Below, one piece after another: positions 40,390 through 49,046 of a DNA stretch of 64,000 nt. The translations under genes and the position numbers were made by a program. Every line of letters begins with the position of its first letter. Position 1 is the first letter of the stretch. Source of the stretch: Hyphomonadaceae bacterium (GTDB lineage: Bacteria > Pseudomonadota > Alphaproteobacteria > Caulobacterales > Aquidulcibacteraceae); the NCBI GenBank assembly GCA_016791445.1, contig JAEUMP010000002.1, positions 62,001-126,000 of the forward strand, written 5' to 3'. The notes beneath the pieces are model-generated. The model saw only the letters and a list, made by a program, of their open reading frames with translations. It did not search any database and was not told the origin of the DNA.

Positions 40390-41826
40390 TCACAGCGCCG
40401 GCTGGCGATCCTTCCACGGCTGCGCGGCTTCCAGTTGCGCGGCGAGGCTGAGGAGCGTCGCTTCTTCGCCGTAGCGTCCAGTGAACATCACGCCGATGGG
40501 CAGGCCGTCCTTGCTCGTGCCGAGCGGCACGCTCATCGCCGGCTGGCCGGTGTGGTTGGCGAGCGCGGTGAATGGACTGAAGGCGACGACATCGCGGCCG
40601 TATTGCGCGAAGTCGGGATTGGAGAGCGACAGCGCGCCGAGTTTCGGCGGCGGCGTTCCTTGCGTCGGCGAGAGGATGAGGTCGACGTTCTCCATGAAGT
40701 GCGCGAGCGCGATGGCCGCGCGCTGCTGCACGCCGATGGCGTTCTGCACGTCGATGCCGCGCACTTCCTCGGCGCGGCGACGATAGAAGGCGGTGATCGG
40801 CTCGAGTTCATCGTCGCGCACGGGTGCGCCGCGTGCGTCGCCGCGGTCGGCGATGTCCTTGGCGACGCTGGTCATCAGCAGCGGCATGAAGGCCGCCGCC
40901 AGCGCCGCGCCATCGACGGGCGGGCGCACTTCCTCCACGCGATGGCCGAGACGTTCGCAGAGTTTTGCGGCCGCACGCGCGGCCTCCGCGCATTCGGGAT
41001 CGACGGCGGCGTCCGCCCATGATCGCGTCCACAGCGCGATGCGCAGACCCGCCGGCGCTGACGCGAGCGCGGCGAGAAAGCCGCCGCCGGGCGCGGGCGG
41101 CGCATCGTAGCGCGCGCCGGGTTCGATGCCGGAGGTCGCGTCGAGAAACGCCGCGCTGTCGCGCACGCTGCGCGAGACGCAGCCGACGACGCTCATCCCG
41201 TTCCAGCCTTCGGTCCGCAACGGCCCGAGCGGCACGCGTCCGCGCGACGGCTTCAGACCGAAGAGGCCGCACGCGGAGGCCGGCGTGCGGATCGAACCGC
41301 CGCCGTCGCTGGCCTGCGCCATCGGGATCACGCCGGCGGCGACCACGGCGGCCGCACCGCCTGACGATCCGCCCGCGCTGTAGCCGGACTTCCAGGGATT
41401 GTGCGTATCGCCCTGGACCTTGTTCTCGGTCGTCGGCGTGAGACCGAGTTCGGGCGAGGTCGTCGAACCGAAAATCACCAGACCGGCGGCGCGCATGCGT
41501 TGCGTGAAGACGCTGTCCTGCGTCGCGACCTGGCCGGTCCAGGCGCGGCTGCCGCCGCCGAGCGGGGCGCCCTCGACCATGACGGCGAGATCCTTGGTCA
41601 TGAAGGGCACGCCGGCGAACGGCCCGTCGCCGACGCCTGCGGCGAGCTGGCGGCGGGCGATGTCGACGAAGCGGTGGGCCTGCGCGTTGATCTTCGGATT
41701 GACCGCGTCGAGGCGGGCGATGGCGGCGTCGAGCAGGTCTTCCGCGCTCACTTGCTTGTGACGGACGAGGTCGGCGAGTCCGAGCGCGTCATGGCGGACA
41801 TAGTCCGTGTGGCTGATCCCCGGCAT
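40390..41826 (-). CDS. Amidase signature-family hydrolase
   Basis: A 478-aa serine hydrolase acting on amide bonds. The Ser-cisSer-Lys triad reads K78 (MTKD), S154 (GGSSGG) and S178 (GGGSIR) with the family's normal spacing. Length fits amidase or 6-aminohexanoate-cyclic-dimer hydrolase types rather than GatA, since no gatB/gatC genes are near. Start at MPGISHTDY behind GGGAG. Substrate unknown. Confidence 0.92.
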   Translation of the reverse strand: MPGISHTDYVRHDALGLADLVRHKQVSAEDLLDAAIARLDAVNPKINAQAHRFVDIARRQLAAGVGDGPFAGVPFMTKDLAVMVEGAPLGGGSRAWTGQVATQDSVFTQRMRAAGLVIFGSTTSPELGLTPTTENKVQGDTHNPWKSGYSAGGSSGGAAAVVAAGVIPMAQASDGGGSIRTPASACGLFGLKPSRGRVPLGPLRTEGWNGMSVVGCVSRSVRDSAAFLDATSGIEPGARYDAPPAPGGGFLAALASAPAGLRIALWTRSWADAAVDPECAEAARAAAKLCERLGHRVEEVRPPVDGAALAAAFMPLLMTSVAKDIADRGDARGAPVRDDELEPITAFYRRRAEEVRGIDVQNAIGVQQRAAIALAHFMENVDLILSPTQGTPPPKLGALSLSNPDFAQYGRDVVAFSPFTALANHTGQPAMSVPLGTSKDGLPIGVMFTGRYGEEATLLSLAAQLEAAQPWKDRQPAL

Positions 41827-41966
41827 CGTCGCTTCTCCCTGTGCAGACCATCTGGTCAATTTCTACCGGCTTTGAAAGCTTTGCTTAACGATGCGCGCCC
41901 ACAAATGGGTCGGCAAGAGTTGTGGGGTGTGGGTTGTCGCGTCAGGCTGACCGTCGGGATCTGTCG

Positions 41967-43061
41967 ATGGTGCGCGAAAGCGCGTCGACGACGCGCGTGC
42001 TCGACCTTGCCCACATCCATCATCGCTTCAGCGAGACCGAAGAGTACCAGGCGCGGCCGTTGTTCCGCAGCGGCGTGCTCAACACCGCGATCATCATGAA
42101 GCATGCCCTGCGGGTCAATGAGCGGTCGATCTTCAACGGACTGCGGACGACGGCGACGAAGATCGTGTTTCCGTTCTCCAAGGAAGATCTGCGTCTCGGC
42201 GGCGCGGGACTGTTCGTCGGCGAGCAGGGCTATCAGCGCACGTTGCGCGGGCAGCTCGAATACGGCGCTCCCGGCGGCTTCGAGCACGACATCGAAGTTC
42301 TGGAGTTGCTCGACACGTTGCCGTCCTTCGATCCATTCCTGATGCGCGAGCGTCTGCGGCAGGCGGGCATGGAGCCGGCGCGCTGCTACTTCGACGTGTC
42401 GGACGCCGATGCCTCGCGGATGCATCGCTTCGTGTCGAGCCAGATCGCGGCGCTCGTGGAGCTGGCGTTCCAGGGCGGCGGGCCGCCGCCGAGGGAATTG
42501 TCCGCGCGGCTCGCGGAAAAGCTGATGACGGACGAGACCGCGCAGAGTCTCGATCCGTTGCGCGCCACGCTGCGTCTTTCCGGGGAGGAATACCGGGAAG
42601 GCGTCTTCGCGTGGAAGGGCTTCCTCTACTACAAGTGGGTGGTGGGGGAGCTTTCGCCGCGTCTTGCGGACCTCGCGCGCAGCATGCTGTCGGCGCGGGT
42701 AGTCAATCTGCAGAAACAGGAAATGGCCGATCTCGCGGCGCGGCGTCAGCGCATCGTGCGGGTGCTCGGCGAGACGTCGCGGCGTGTCGAGAAATCGCTG
42801 GCGGAGTATGACGCGGCCTTCGCGTCGCTGGCCGAGGGGAAGCCGACGGCGTTCCGTGATTTCCTGCTCAGCGCGCCGCGCATGTTCCTCGTGCTCGGCG
42901 AGGCGGTGGGCGTGGTCAAGCACATCGACTCGTTCTGGGGCTTCCGCTTCCGTCCGGGACGGCCGCAGGCCATGGACGGCGACGAGGCGATCGAAGTCTT
43001 CGAGGATTTCGAGGTCACGCTGAACGGCATCGCCGCCAGCGCGCGGGCCGAGGCCGCCTAG
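41967..43061 (+). CDS. Hypothetical protein, no family recognised
   Basis: A 364-aa cytosolic-looking protein without signal peptide or membrane segment. Features: [19 protein letters not shown] near the N-terminus, a helical middle, and a C-terminus with two-fold DxFxDFEV-like acidic stretches. The coding bias matches its neighbours, and it ends in a CTAG shared with grxD. It is divergent from the amidase with a 140-bp gap. I cannot assign a function. Confidence 0.7.
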   Translation: MVRESASTTRVLDLAHIHHRFSETEEYQARPLFRSGVLNTAIIMKHALRVNERSIFNGLRTTATKIVFPFSKEDLRLGGAGLFVGEQGYQRTLRGQLEYGAPGGFEHDIEVLELLDTLPSFDPFLMRERLRQAGMEPARCYFDVSDADASRMHRFVSSQIAALVELAFQGGGPPPRELSARLAEKLMTDETAQSLDPLRATLRLSGEEYREGVFAWKGFLYYKWVVGELSPRLADLARSMLSARVVNLQKQEMADLAARRQRIVRVLGETSRRVEKSLAEYDAAFASLAEGKPTAFRDFLLSAPRMFLVLGEAVGVVKHIDSFWGFRFRPGRPQAMDGDEAIEVFEDFEVTLNGIAASARAEAA

Positions 43062-43390
43062 ACGGCCTCCAGCACGCCTTTCTCCGCGAGGTAGGGCTTC
43101 AGTTCGCCCGTCTCGAACATTTCGCGGATGATGTCGCAGCCGCCGACGAACTCGCCCTTCACATAGAGTTGGGGAATGGTCGGCCAGTCGGAGAAGACCT
43201 TCACGCCTTCACGGATGTCGGGGTCGGCCAGCACGTTCACGGCGCCGTAGTCCACGCCCAGATGGTCGAGAATCTGGACCACCACCGAGGAGAAGCCGCA
43301 CTGGGGCTGCTCCGGCACGCCCTTCATGAAGAGGACCACGTCGTTGCCCTCCACGATGGACTTGATGCGGTCTTGGGCGTCGTCGGTCAT
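43058..43390 (-). CDS. grxD: Monothiol glutaredoxin (CGFS type)
   Basis: A 110-aa protein that carries and delivers 2Fe-2S clusters. The CGFS motif is at residues 31-34, with [19 protein letters not shown] after it, the glutathione-binding part. Start at MTDDAQ. It works in vivo with BolA proteins; one is encoded 2 kb away at 45446-45676. The stop is shared with the convergent hypothetical gene. Confidence 0.97.
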   Translation of the reverse strand: MTDDAQDRIKSIVEGNDVVLFMKGVPEQPQCGFSSVVVQILDHLGVDYGAVNVLADPDIREGVKVFSDWPTIPQLYVKGEFVGGCDIIREMFETGELKPYLAEKGVLEAV

Positions 43391-43552
43391 GGGGGGCTCC
43401 GGAAGCGTTGGCCTACAGGTAAGCGGCGAGGGTGCGACCATCAAGCGCCGCGCTTCCGCCTTCAACCTGTCCAACTTGTAAGGTCAAGGTGCGGGGCAGG
43501 AGAGCCTAGAACGCCGCGTCGGCGTTTCGGCGCCTCCGCAGGGGTTAGTTCC

Positions 43553-44683
43553 ATGAAAAAGATGTTCGGTCTTCTCGCCGCCGCGAGCGCCTTGTCGCTC
43601 GCCTTGGCCGTCCCGGCCCATGCCCAGGCGCAGCGGTCCATCAATGTCGGCCAGACGCTCTCGGGCGCGCTCACGGCTGATGACCCGAAGGCTGAAGACC
43701 AGAGCGCCTATGACGACTTCTCCCTGCGGCTGAACGCCGGCCAGAGCGTCGAGATCGTCATGAGCTCCTCGGCGTTCGATTCCTTCCTGCTGCTCGGCAA
43801 GGGCACGGGCTCGGCGTTCTCCTCCAGCGCTTCGGACGACGACAGCGCCGGCGGCCAGGACGCGCGCATCCGCTTCACCGCTTCCGAAGCCGGGCTCTAC
43901 ACTGTCCGCGCGAACGCGCTGAACGCAGGCATGCTCGGACCCTACTCGCTGCGCGTCGCCGCCTACACCGCGCCGCCCACGCCGACCGCCACGCCGATCA
44001 CGATCGGTTCCACTGTCAGCGGCACGCTCGCCGATGGCGGCGGGCGTCTGGAAGACGGCGACAAGCTCTACGCGCTCTACACCTTCACCGCGAAGAAGGG
44101 CGACCGCATCGCGCTCTCCACCGCTGCAACCGCCTTCGACTCCATGGTCGAACTCGGCCGCACCGTGAACGGCGCCTTCGAGTCGATCGCTTCCGACGAT
44201 GACAGCGGCGGCGACAACAACGCGCGTCTGCTGCAGGTGCTGCCCGACGATGGCGAATACACCGTGCGCGTCATCGGCTTCGACAAGGACGCCAAGGGCG
44301 ACTTCACGCTGAAGTTCGAAGCGCTGCCGGCGCCGGGGCCGGCCCCGCGCGCGAAGGCGATCCGCAAGGGCCAGGTGATCCGTGGCGAACTGAACGACCG
44401 CTCCGCGCAACTCGATAGCTTCCGTCCGTACGACTACTACTCGATCCGCGGGCGCGCCGGCGAAACCGTGACCATCATCATGCGTTCGGAAGCGTTCGAC
44501 GCCTTCCTCGATGTGGGCGCGATGACGCCGGGCGGCTTCGCAGTCGTGGCGAGCGATGATGACGGCGCGGGCGGCACGAACGCGAAGGTGGAGTTCACCT
44601 TCAGCAGCACCGGTACGGTGATCATCCGCACGAGCGCCCTGCAGGGCGGTCGCAACGGCGCGTTCAGCCTGTCGGTGGAATAA
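43553..44683 (+). CDS. Secreted protein of three 120-residue PPC-like repeats
   Basis: A 376-aa protein with a signal peptide (cleavage after AHAQA, about residue 25). The mature chain is three tandem copies of a beta-sandwich resembling the bacterial pre-peptidase C-terminal (PPC) domain, with the motif SDDD at residues 94, 214 and 334, exactly 120 apart, and FDSF, FDSM and FDAF about 20 residues before each. The Asp triplets could bind calcium. PPC domains usually trail secreted proteases; here nothing but repeats is present. It converges with the aldo/keto reductase gene, overlapping it by 20 bp. Confidence 0.85.
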   Translation: MKKMFGLLAAASALSLALAVPAHAQAQRSINVGQTLSGALTADDPKAEDQSAYDDFSLRLNAGQSVEIVMSSSAFDSFLLLGKGTGSAFSSSASDDDSAGGQDARIRFTASEAGLYTVRANALNAGMLGPYSLRVAAYTAPPTPTATPITIGSTVSGTLADGGGRLEDGDKLYALYTFTAKKGDRIALSTAATAFDSMVELGRTVNGAFESIASDDDSGGDNNARLLQVLPDDGEYTVRVIGFDKDAKGDFTLKFEALPAPGPAPRAKAIRKGQVIRGELNDRSAQLDSFRPYDYYSIRGRAGETVTIIMRSEAFDAFLDVGAMTPGGFAVVASDDDGAGGTNAKVEFTFSSTGTVIIRTSALQGGRNGAFSLSVE

Positions 44684-45449
44684 CCCCGGCGCGGCGGGCG
44701 TTTTCGGCAAGGTGGGCGGAGCGCGTCGTCGTGACGATGGCGCTCCGCACGCCGGGCAGGGCGAGCGCCGCTTCAAGGCCCGGCCCCGACGGTTGCGGCG
44801 CGTTCGTCAACGCATCGCGGGCGTCGCGGGCGAGATACCAGAGATCGGCCTGCGATCGCGGCAGACGGAAACGTCGCCGCGATCGCATCGTTTCTATCGC
44901 CAGTACGCCGACGCCGGTTGCCGCTGCACGCGCAAGCAGTGCTGGATCGTCGAGCGGCGTCATCAGGAGATCGTACGGGTCGGCGTTTTCAGGCTGGTCC
45001 CAGATCGCCCAGCGCGCCGCGTCGCGCGCGCACACGCCGCCAAAGCGGACGACGCCCTGCGCCTTTGCGCCCCGCAGGTCGCCGCGCCAGCCATGAGACA
45101 CGTCCGTGACGCGCGGGCCGTGCAGGAGGACGGCGTCGAGTTCGCGCAATCCCAGCCGCAGCAGGCTCTCGCGCACCTGCGCGCCGAAGGGCGGGCAGAA
45201 TGACCCGTCCGGCATGAAGGTCCGCACCTTGGTGATCACGAACACCTTGTCGCGCGGCACGCCCTTCAGCGCGGCGCCGAGACGACGTTCCGCCTCGCCA
45301 TCGCCGTACATCGGACCGGTGTCGAACAGCGTCACGCCCCTGTCGATGGCGGCGTGTATCAGTCGAACCGTCTCCCTCTCGCTGACCAACGGCGTTGCGT
45401 GCGGGCCGGAAATCCCGAGTCCGAGTTTCGGCCAGTCCGGCGGGATCAC
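44664..45449 (-). CDS. Aldo/keto reductase-family protein
   Basis: A 261-aa barrel oxidoreductase. GLGISG...RLIHAAIDRGVTLFDTGPMYGDGEAERRLGAAL fits the aldo/keto reductase start with D-x(4)-Y catalytic spacing (FDTGPMYG), KVFVITKV has the catalytic Lys, and AVLLHGP the His. It is shorter than the usual 300-330 residues. It starts with a GTG that overlaps the bolA stop (GTGA), so translation is coupled to BolA. Confidence 0.82.
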   Translation of the reverse strand: MIPPDWPKLGLGISGPHATPLVSERETVRLIHAAIDRGVTLFDTGPMYGDGEAERRLGAALKGVPRDKVFVITKVRTFMPDGSFCPPFGAQVRESLLRLGLRELDAVLLHGPRVTDVSHGWRGDLRGAKAQGVVRFGGVCARDAARWAIWDQPENADPYDLLMTPLDDPALLARAAATGVGVLAIETMRSRRRFRLPRSQADLWYLARDARDALTNAPQPSGPGLEAALALPGVRSAIVTTTRSAHLAENARRAGVIPPTG

Positions 45450-45676
45450 TTCGCTTTGGTCTCGAGCGCCAGCGCGTGGAGCGCGCCGCCCATCCGCCCC
45501 TTGAGCGCGGCATAGACGAGCTGATGCTGCGCCACCCGCGATTTGCCCGCAAACGCCGCCGACGCGACGATCGCCTTGTAATGGTCGCCATCGCCGGCAA
45601 GATCGACGATCTCGATGTCGGCGTCGGGAAACGCCTCGCGCAGGAGCGCTTCGATCTCGGCGGCGGGCATGGGCAT
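45446..45676 (-). CDS. BolA-family protein
   Basis: A 76-aa protein. IEALLREAFPDADIEIVDLAGDGDHY and FAGKSRVAQHQLVYAALKGRMGGALHALAL are the BolA/IbaG pattern, with the invariant His in VAQHQLVY near residue 51. BolA proteins bind CGFS glutaredoxins and share a cluster; GrxD is encoded 2 kb away. No canonical Shine-Dalgarno beyond a GA-rich stretch. The following aldo/keto reductase gene overlaps it. Confidence 0.95.
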   Translation of the reverse strand: MPMPAAEIEALLREAFPDADIEIVDLAGDGDHYKAIVASAAFAGKSRVAQHQLVYAALKGRMGGALHALALETKAK

Positions 45677-45794
45677 GGGATGGTCTCGCGCGGCGGTTGG
45701 AGGGAAGCGAATTCCACCATTGCTTGTCGCAGATCAAGGCGGATGTCGCTGCAGGCGCGCTGAGCCTGTGGTGCGGCGCGGGACAGGAGAAGCG

Positions 45795-46430
45795 ATGATG
45801 CGCATTCTGGCGACGATGCTTGCAGTCGTGACGCTCGGCGGCTGCGCGGTGCTGACCGCGCCTGCACCGCTCTTTTCGCCCGCTGACAGGGATGGCGCCT
45901 TCGCCCTTGAGGAGGGGTTGTGGGCGTTTCGCGACAGGGATTGTCGCGTCGATCCTCTACGCTCGGCGCCCAATCGCAAGTCCTGTCTCGACTGGGCGCG
46001 CATACGGCGGCTGCAGGACGGCGGCTGGATCGCCGAACCTGCAAGTCCGGAAGATGCGGGCGACGCGCCGATCCGCTTCGATGTCTTTCCTGCGAGCACG
46101 GCGGAGCCGGCGGCGCGCGCGCCGCTCTATGTCGCCGAAGGGCGCACGGAGAAAGACGAGGGCATGAATTATGCGGCGATCGTGCCGCGCGAGAATGGAG
46201 ATCGCGACAGCCGCGCCGGCACCGTGCGACGGCTCGCGCTCGTTCTCATCGAATGCAATGTGATCCTGCGTGATGGAGACCGTTCCGACATCGCCTTCCA
46301 GCGCACCGATGGTCGTGTCACCGGTTGCGTGGCGCAGTCGAGGGACGCCGTCCGTGAGGCGGCGCGCCGCTCGACGATCGCGAAACTCGCGACGCTCGGC
46401 GATGAGGAATTGATCTGGGTGCGGCGCTGA
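45795..46430 (+). CDS. Putative lipoprotein
   Basis: A 211-aa protein with a lipoprotein signal (MLAVVTLGGC, Cys near residue 17), hence probably membrane-anchored. Conserved-looking Cys pairs (DRDCRVDPL, RKSCLDWA, IECNVIL, TGCVAQ) may form disulfides. I recognise no family. AGGAGA precedes ATG 45795. A DUF1287 gene follows 40 bp later. Confidence 0.75.
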   Translation: MMRILATMLAVVTLGGCAVLTAPAPLFSPADRDGAFALEEGLWAFRDRDCRVDPLRSAPNRKSCLDWARIRRLQDGGWIAEPASPEDAGDAPIRFDVFPASTAEPAARAPLYVAEGRTEKDEGMNYAAIVPRENGDRDSRAGTVRRLALVLIECNVILRDGDRSDIAFQRTDGRVTGCVAQSRDAVREAARRSTIAKLATLGDEELIWVRR

Positions 46431-46470
46431 CCGCCACACATCCGCCGTGCGCGGGCTGTTCCATCGCGAC

Positions 46471-47043
46471 ATGAAGCTTGATCGGCGTGCGGCGCTCTTC
46501 GGTCTCCTCTCGGCGCCTGCCTTCGCACAGGAGGCGGATTTCGGACGTCGCGTGGCGCTCGGCGCGGAGGCGAGGACGCGCGTGCCGGAGATCTATGATC
46601 CTGCCTATCGGTCGATCGCCTATCCGATGGGCGATGTCGCGAATGATCGCGGCGTGTGCGCCGATACGGTGATCCGCGCCTTCCGCGCGGCGGACGTGGA
46701 CCTGCAGCAGCTGGTGCACCGCGACATGGCTGCTGCCTTCGCGGCCTATCCGAAAATCTGGGGTCTCACCCGGCCCGACACGAACATCGATCACCGTCGC
46801 GTGCCCAATCTCGAAACGTTTTTCACCCGCAAGGGCGCGCGCCTCGGGCGCGAGGTGGATGTGGCGCTGATGGAGCCGGGCGACGTGATCTCGTGGCGCA
46901 TTCCGGTGCCGCATATCGGCGTCGTCTCGACGCGGCGGATCAATGGACGGCCGCTCATGGTCCACAATGTCGGGGCCGGGAGCCGGCTGGAGGACGTGCT
47001 GTTTGAATGGCCGGTGCAGGGTTGGTTCCGGTACGCGCTCTGA
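46471..47043 (+). CDS. DUF1287 exported protein
   Basis: A 190-aa protein. After a signal with a twin-arginine-like DRRAALF, the sequence YDPAYRSIAYPMGDVANDRGVCADTVIRAF contains the putative catalytic Cys, and NIDHRRVPNLETFF, PHIGVVS and VHNVG the other conserved blocks of DUF1287. These patterns (Cys, then His and Asp/Asn) suggest an NlpC/P60- or amidase-like hydrolase acting in the envelope. That is inference; the family is uncharacterised. Start at ATG 46471. Confidence 0.85.
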   Translation: MKLDRRAALFGLLSAPAFAQEADFGRRVALGAEARTRVPEIYDPAYRSIAYPMGDVANDRGVCADTVIRAFRAADVDLQQLVHRDMAAAFAAYPKIWGLTRPDTNIDHRRVPNLETFFTRKGARLGREVDVALMEPGDVISWRIPVPHIGVVSTRRINGRPLMVHNVGAGSRLEDVLFEWPVQGWFRYAL

Positions 47044-47147
47044 GGTCGACGTGACCGCTTCTTCGACGCGGGAAATTTACCGGGTGTTGCTGATGTTCTG
47101 GTAGCGGCGTGCAGCCACGACGCAGGTCGCGCCGCAGGATGTCGTCA

Positions 47148-47456
47148 ATGATGGATTTACCCTACGCCGCGCTCTTGGCGATATTGCCGATGGCGTTGAA
47201 AGCTTTGCCGATCCTGATCGGTTTGCTCGTGGCGACTGTCGGACTGACCGTCGCGCTCCGCATATTCGGGCCTGCCGGCGCGCAGACCGTCGCCATCGGC
47301 GAGGCGACCGGCCGGGTCCGTATGCTCGTCCTGCGAAGCCTCGGCTTCATCTTCCTCTTCGTGCTTGTAGCGGCGAATCTGGCGGCCTTCACGGCGCAGC
47401 GCGAGTTTGAGGCGTTTCGCGCCGAAGAGGGCAAGGCGCACGACCGCACACGCTAG
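47148..47456 (+). CDS. Small membrane protein, hypothetical
   Basis: A 102-aa protein with two predicted membrane helices (about residues 6-40, possibly split, and 60-80) and a charged C-terminal tail (FEAFRAEEGKAHD). The start is uncertain between ATG 47139, 47148 and 47151; CAGGA fits 47148 best. No family recognised. It stands 104 bp after the DUF1287 gene. Confidence 0.6.
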   Translation: MMDLPYAALLAILPMALKALPILIGLLVATVGLTVALRIFGPAGAQTVAIGEATGRVRMLVLRSLGFIFLFVLVAANLAAFTAQREFEAFRAEEGKAHDRTR

Positions 47457-47515
47457 GCGTGCTCTTTGCGTGGCTGGTGCGGTATTGTGCCGGCGTGACG
47501 GTCGAAGTGTGCGGC

Positions 47516-49042
47516 TCATCTGCCGAGTGGCTGTACCGTGATCTTGCCGCTTCGGGTCTCCACCAGCACGACGAGCGTTTCGCTGACCTTGCCCGGTTCC
47601 GGCAGACGCGGGCCGATGAAGGCGAGAACGTCCTGTCCCGGTAGGATTTGTTGCAGGCGGAAGCGGTCGAGCGAAGTGTCTTTGCTCCACAGAACTGTTC
47701 CGTCCGCGCCGACGCGCGAGACGACGAGCGTGCCGGTCAGGCCGGGCGTCGAGGTGTGGATCATCAGCGCGCTGTCGGGATCGGAGAGGCGGATGGGTTC
47801 GGAGGTCGCGTCCATCCGCAGGAAGGCGGCGGCGAGATAATCCGTCTCGCTGAGCGGGCTGATGGCGTCGATGCGGCGGCGTTCTCCTGTCGTCGCATCG
47901 CCGAGTTTCGCGCGTGTGAGGCGGCGTGTGGTTTTCGTGGCGTCGGCGTTCTCAACGGGCCTGATCCAGCGCCCCGGGCGATAGGCGCCGTCGCGATCTG
48001 CTTCGGAGAGCAATCCGAGCCACGCGTCGTCGCCGACGCGAAAACCCGCCGCCATGAACGCCGTGGCCTCCGCGCGCGCGAAGCGCTCATTGGAGACCAC
48101 GGGCGCGGTCGGCGTCGCGGACCATGTCGTGGCGTCGACCAGGAGTGCGGCGCTGCGATCGGCGCGCACGATCTGCAGGCGGCCGTCGACAATGTCCATG
48201 CCGCGCGCATCGTCCCACCAGCTTGCATCGAGGCGCGGATTGGCGGCGTGGAGGTCCTGCGGCGTCACCAGCTTGAAGTCGCGCAGACGCACGCCCTTCA
48301 GGCCGGCCACGTCGAGCCACAACGTGCGCCCGTCGCTGCCGATGATGCGCGCGAGCACATAGGCGTTGTGCGTGAGGTTCCTTGCCACCGAAATTACGCG
48401 CGGCCGCGATCCATCGACCGGGATGAGCGCGAGGCTGATGCTGGCGGTCGCATTGGGATCGCCGCGACCGCTCCAGCGCGGGCCGGTCGGATCGGCGGCC
48501 TGGAGGAGGGACGCGACACCGTCGCGGATCGCGGGCTCCTCGGAAGTGAAACGCACGGCGTGGTTGAGCGGCGATCCGCCGCCCGTCTGCGCCGTGACTG
48601 CATTCGCGCCGAACCACATGAGCGCCCCCACGGCCAGCGCCGCCACCAGTACGGCGGCGGCGAGCTTGGCTTTCAGATCCCGGAAACGGATGACGAAGGC
48701 GGCGGCCTTCGCGCGTCGCGCCTGCGCCGGCGACGGCGAGGGCGGCGGCTTCGCTCCGGGCGCAAGGCGCACGAGAATGACGCCGCGATCGTCCTCGATG
48801 TCCGCCACGCATGTCGGCGCTTTCTGGCGGATCACCTCGTCGGCGACGAAGCGCAGGATCGCGGCGCGGTCGGGCGACGCCCATGCATGCGCGGTCACCC
48901 ATTCCTCCGCCGAGCCCATGGAGACGATCGTGATCACGTCGCCGCCGCCGAACTCGAAATAGCCGTCGATCGCGCGCCCGCCGTCGCTGTAGCGCACGCG
49001 TCCTTCGCGGCCGGTGGAGGTGATGTCGACGCGCCGGCTCAC
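47516..49042 (-). CDS. Single-span membrane protein with large C-terminal domain, PA2928-like
   Basis: A 508-aa protein. About 110 cytosolic residues, then a Pro-rich linker (PPPSPSPAQ), one membrane helix near residues 127-146 and a large domain with LWLDVAGLKGVRLRDFKLV and repeating WxxDxSLDRF-like blocks that remind me of the PA2928 family. That resemblance is weak. It may be translated after the acyl-CoA synthetase gene, 4 bp apart. Function unknown. Confidence 0.65.
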   Translation of the reverse strand: MSRRVDITSTGREGRVRYSDGGRAIDGYFEFGGGDVITIVSMGSAEEWVTAHAWASPDRAAILRFVADEVIRQKAPTCVADIEDDRGVILVRLAPGAKPPPSPSPAQARRAKAAAFVIRFRDLKAKLAAAVLVAALAVGALMWFGANAVTAQTGGGSPLNHAVRFTSEEPAIRDGVASLLQAADPTGPRWSGRGDPNATASISLALIPVDGSRPRVISVARNLTHNAYVLARIIGSDGRTLWLDVAGLKGVRLRDFKLVTPQDLHAANPRLDASWWDDARGMDIVDGRLQIVRADRSAALLVDATTWSATPTAPVVSNERFARAEATAFMAAGFRVGDDAWLGLLSEADRDGAYRPGRWIRPVENADATKTTRRLTRAKLGDATTGERRRIDAISPLSETDYLAAAFLRMDATSEPIRLSDPDSALMIHTSTPGLTGTLVVSRVGADGTVLWSKDTSLDRFRLQQILPGQDVLAFIGPRLPEPGKVSETLVVLVETRSGKITVQPLGR

Positions 49043-49046
49043 GGCG

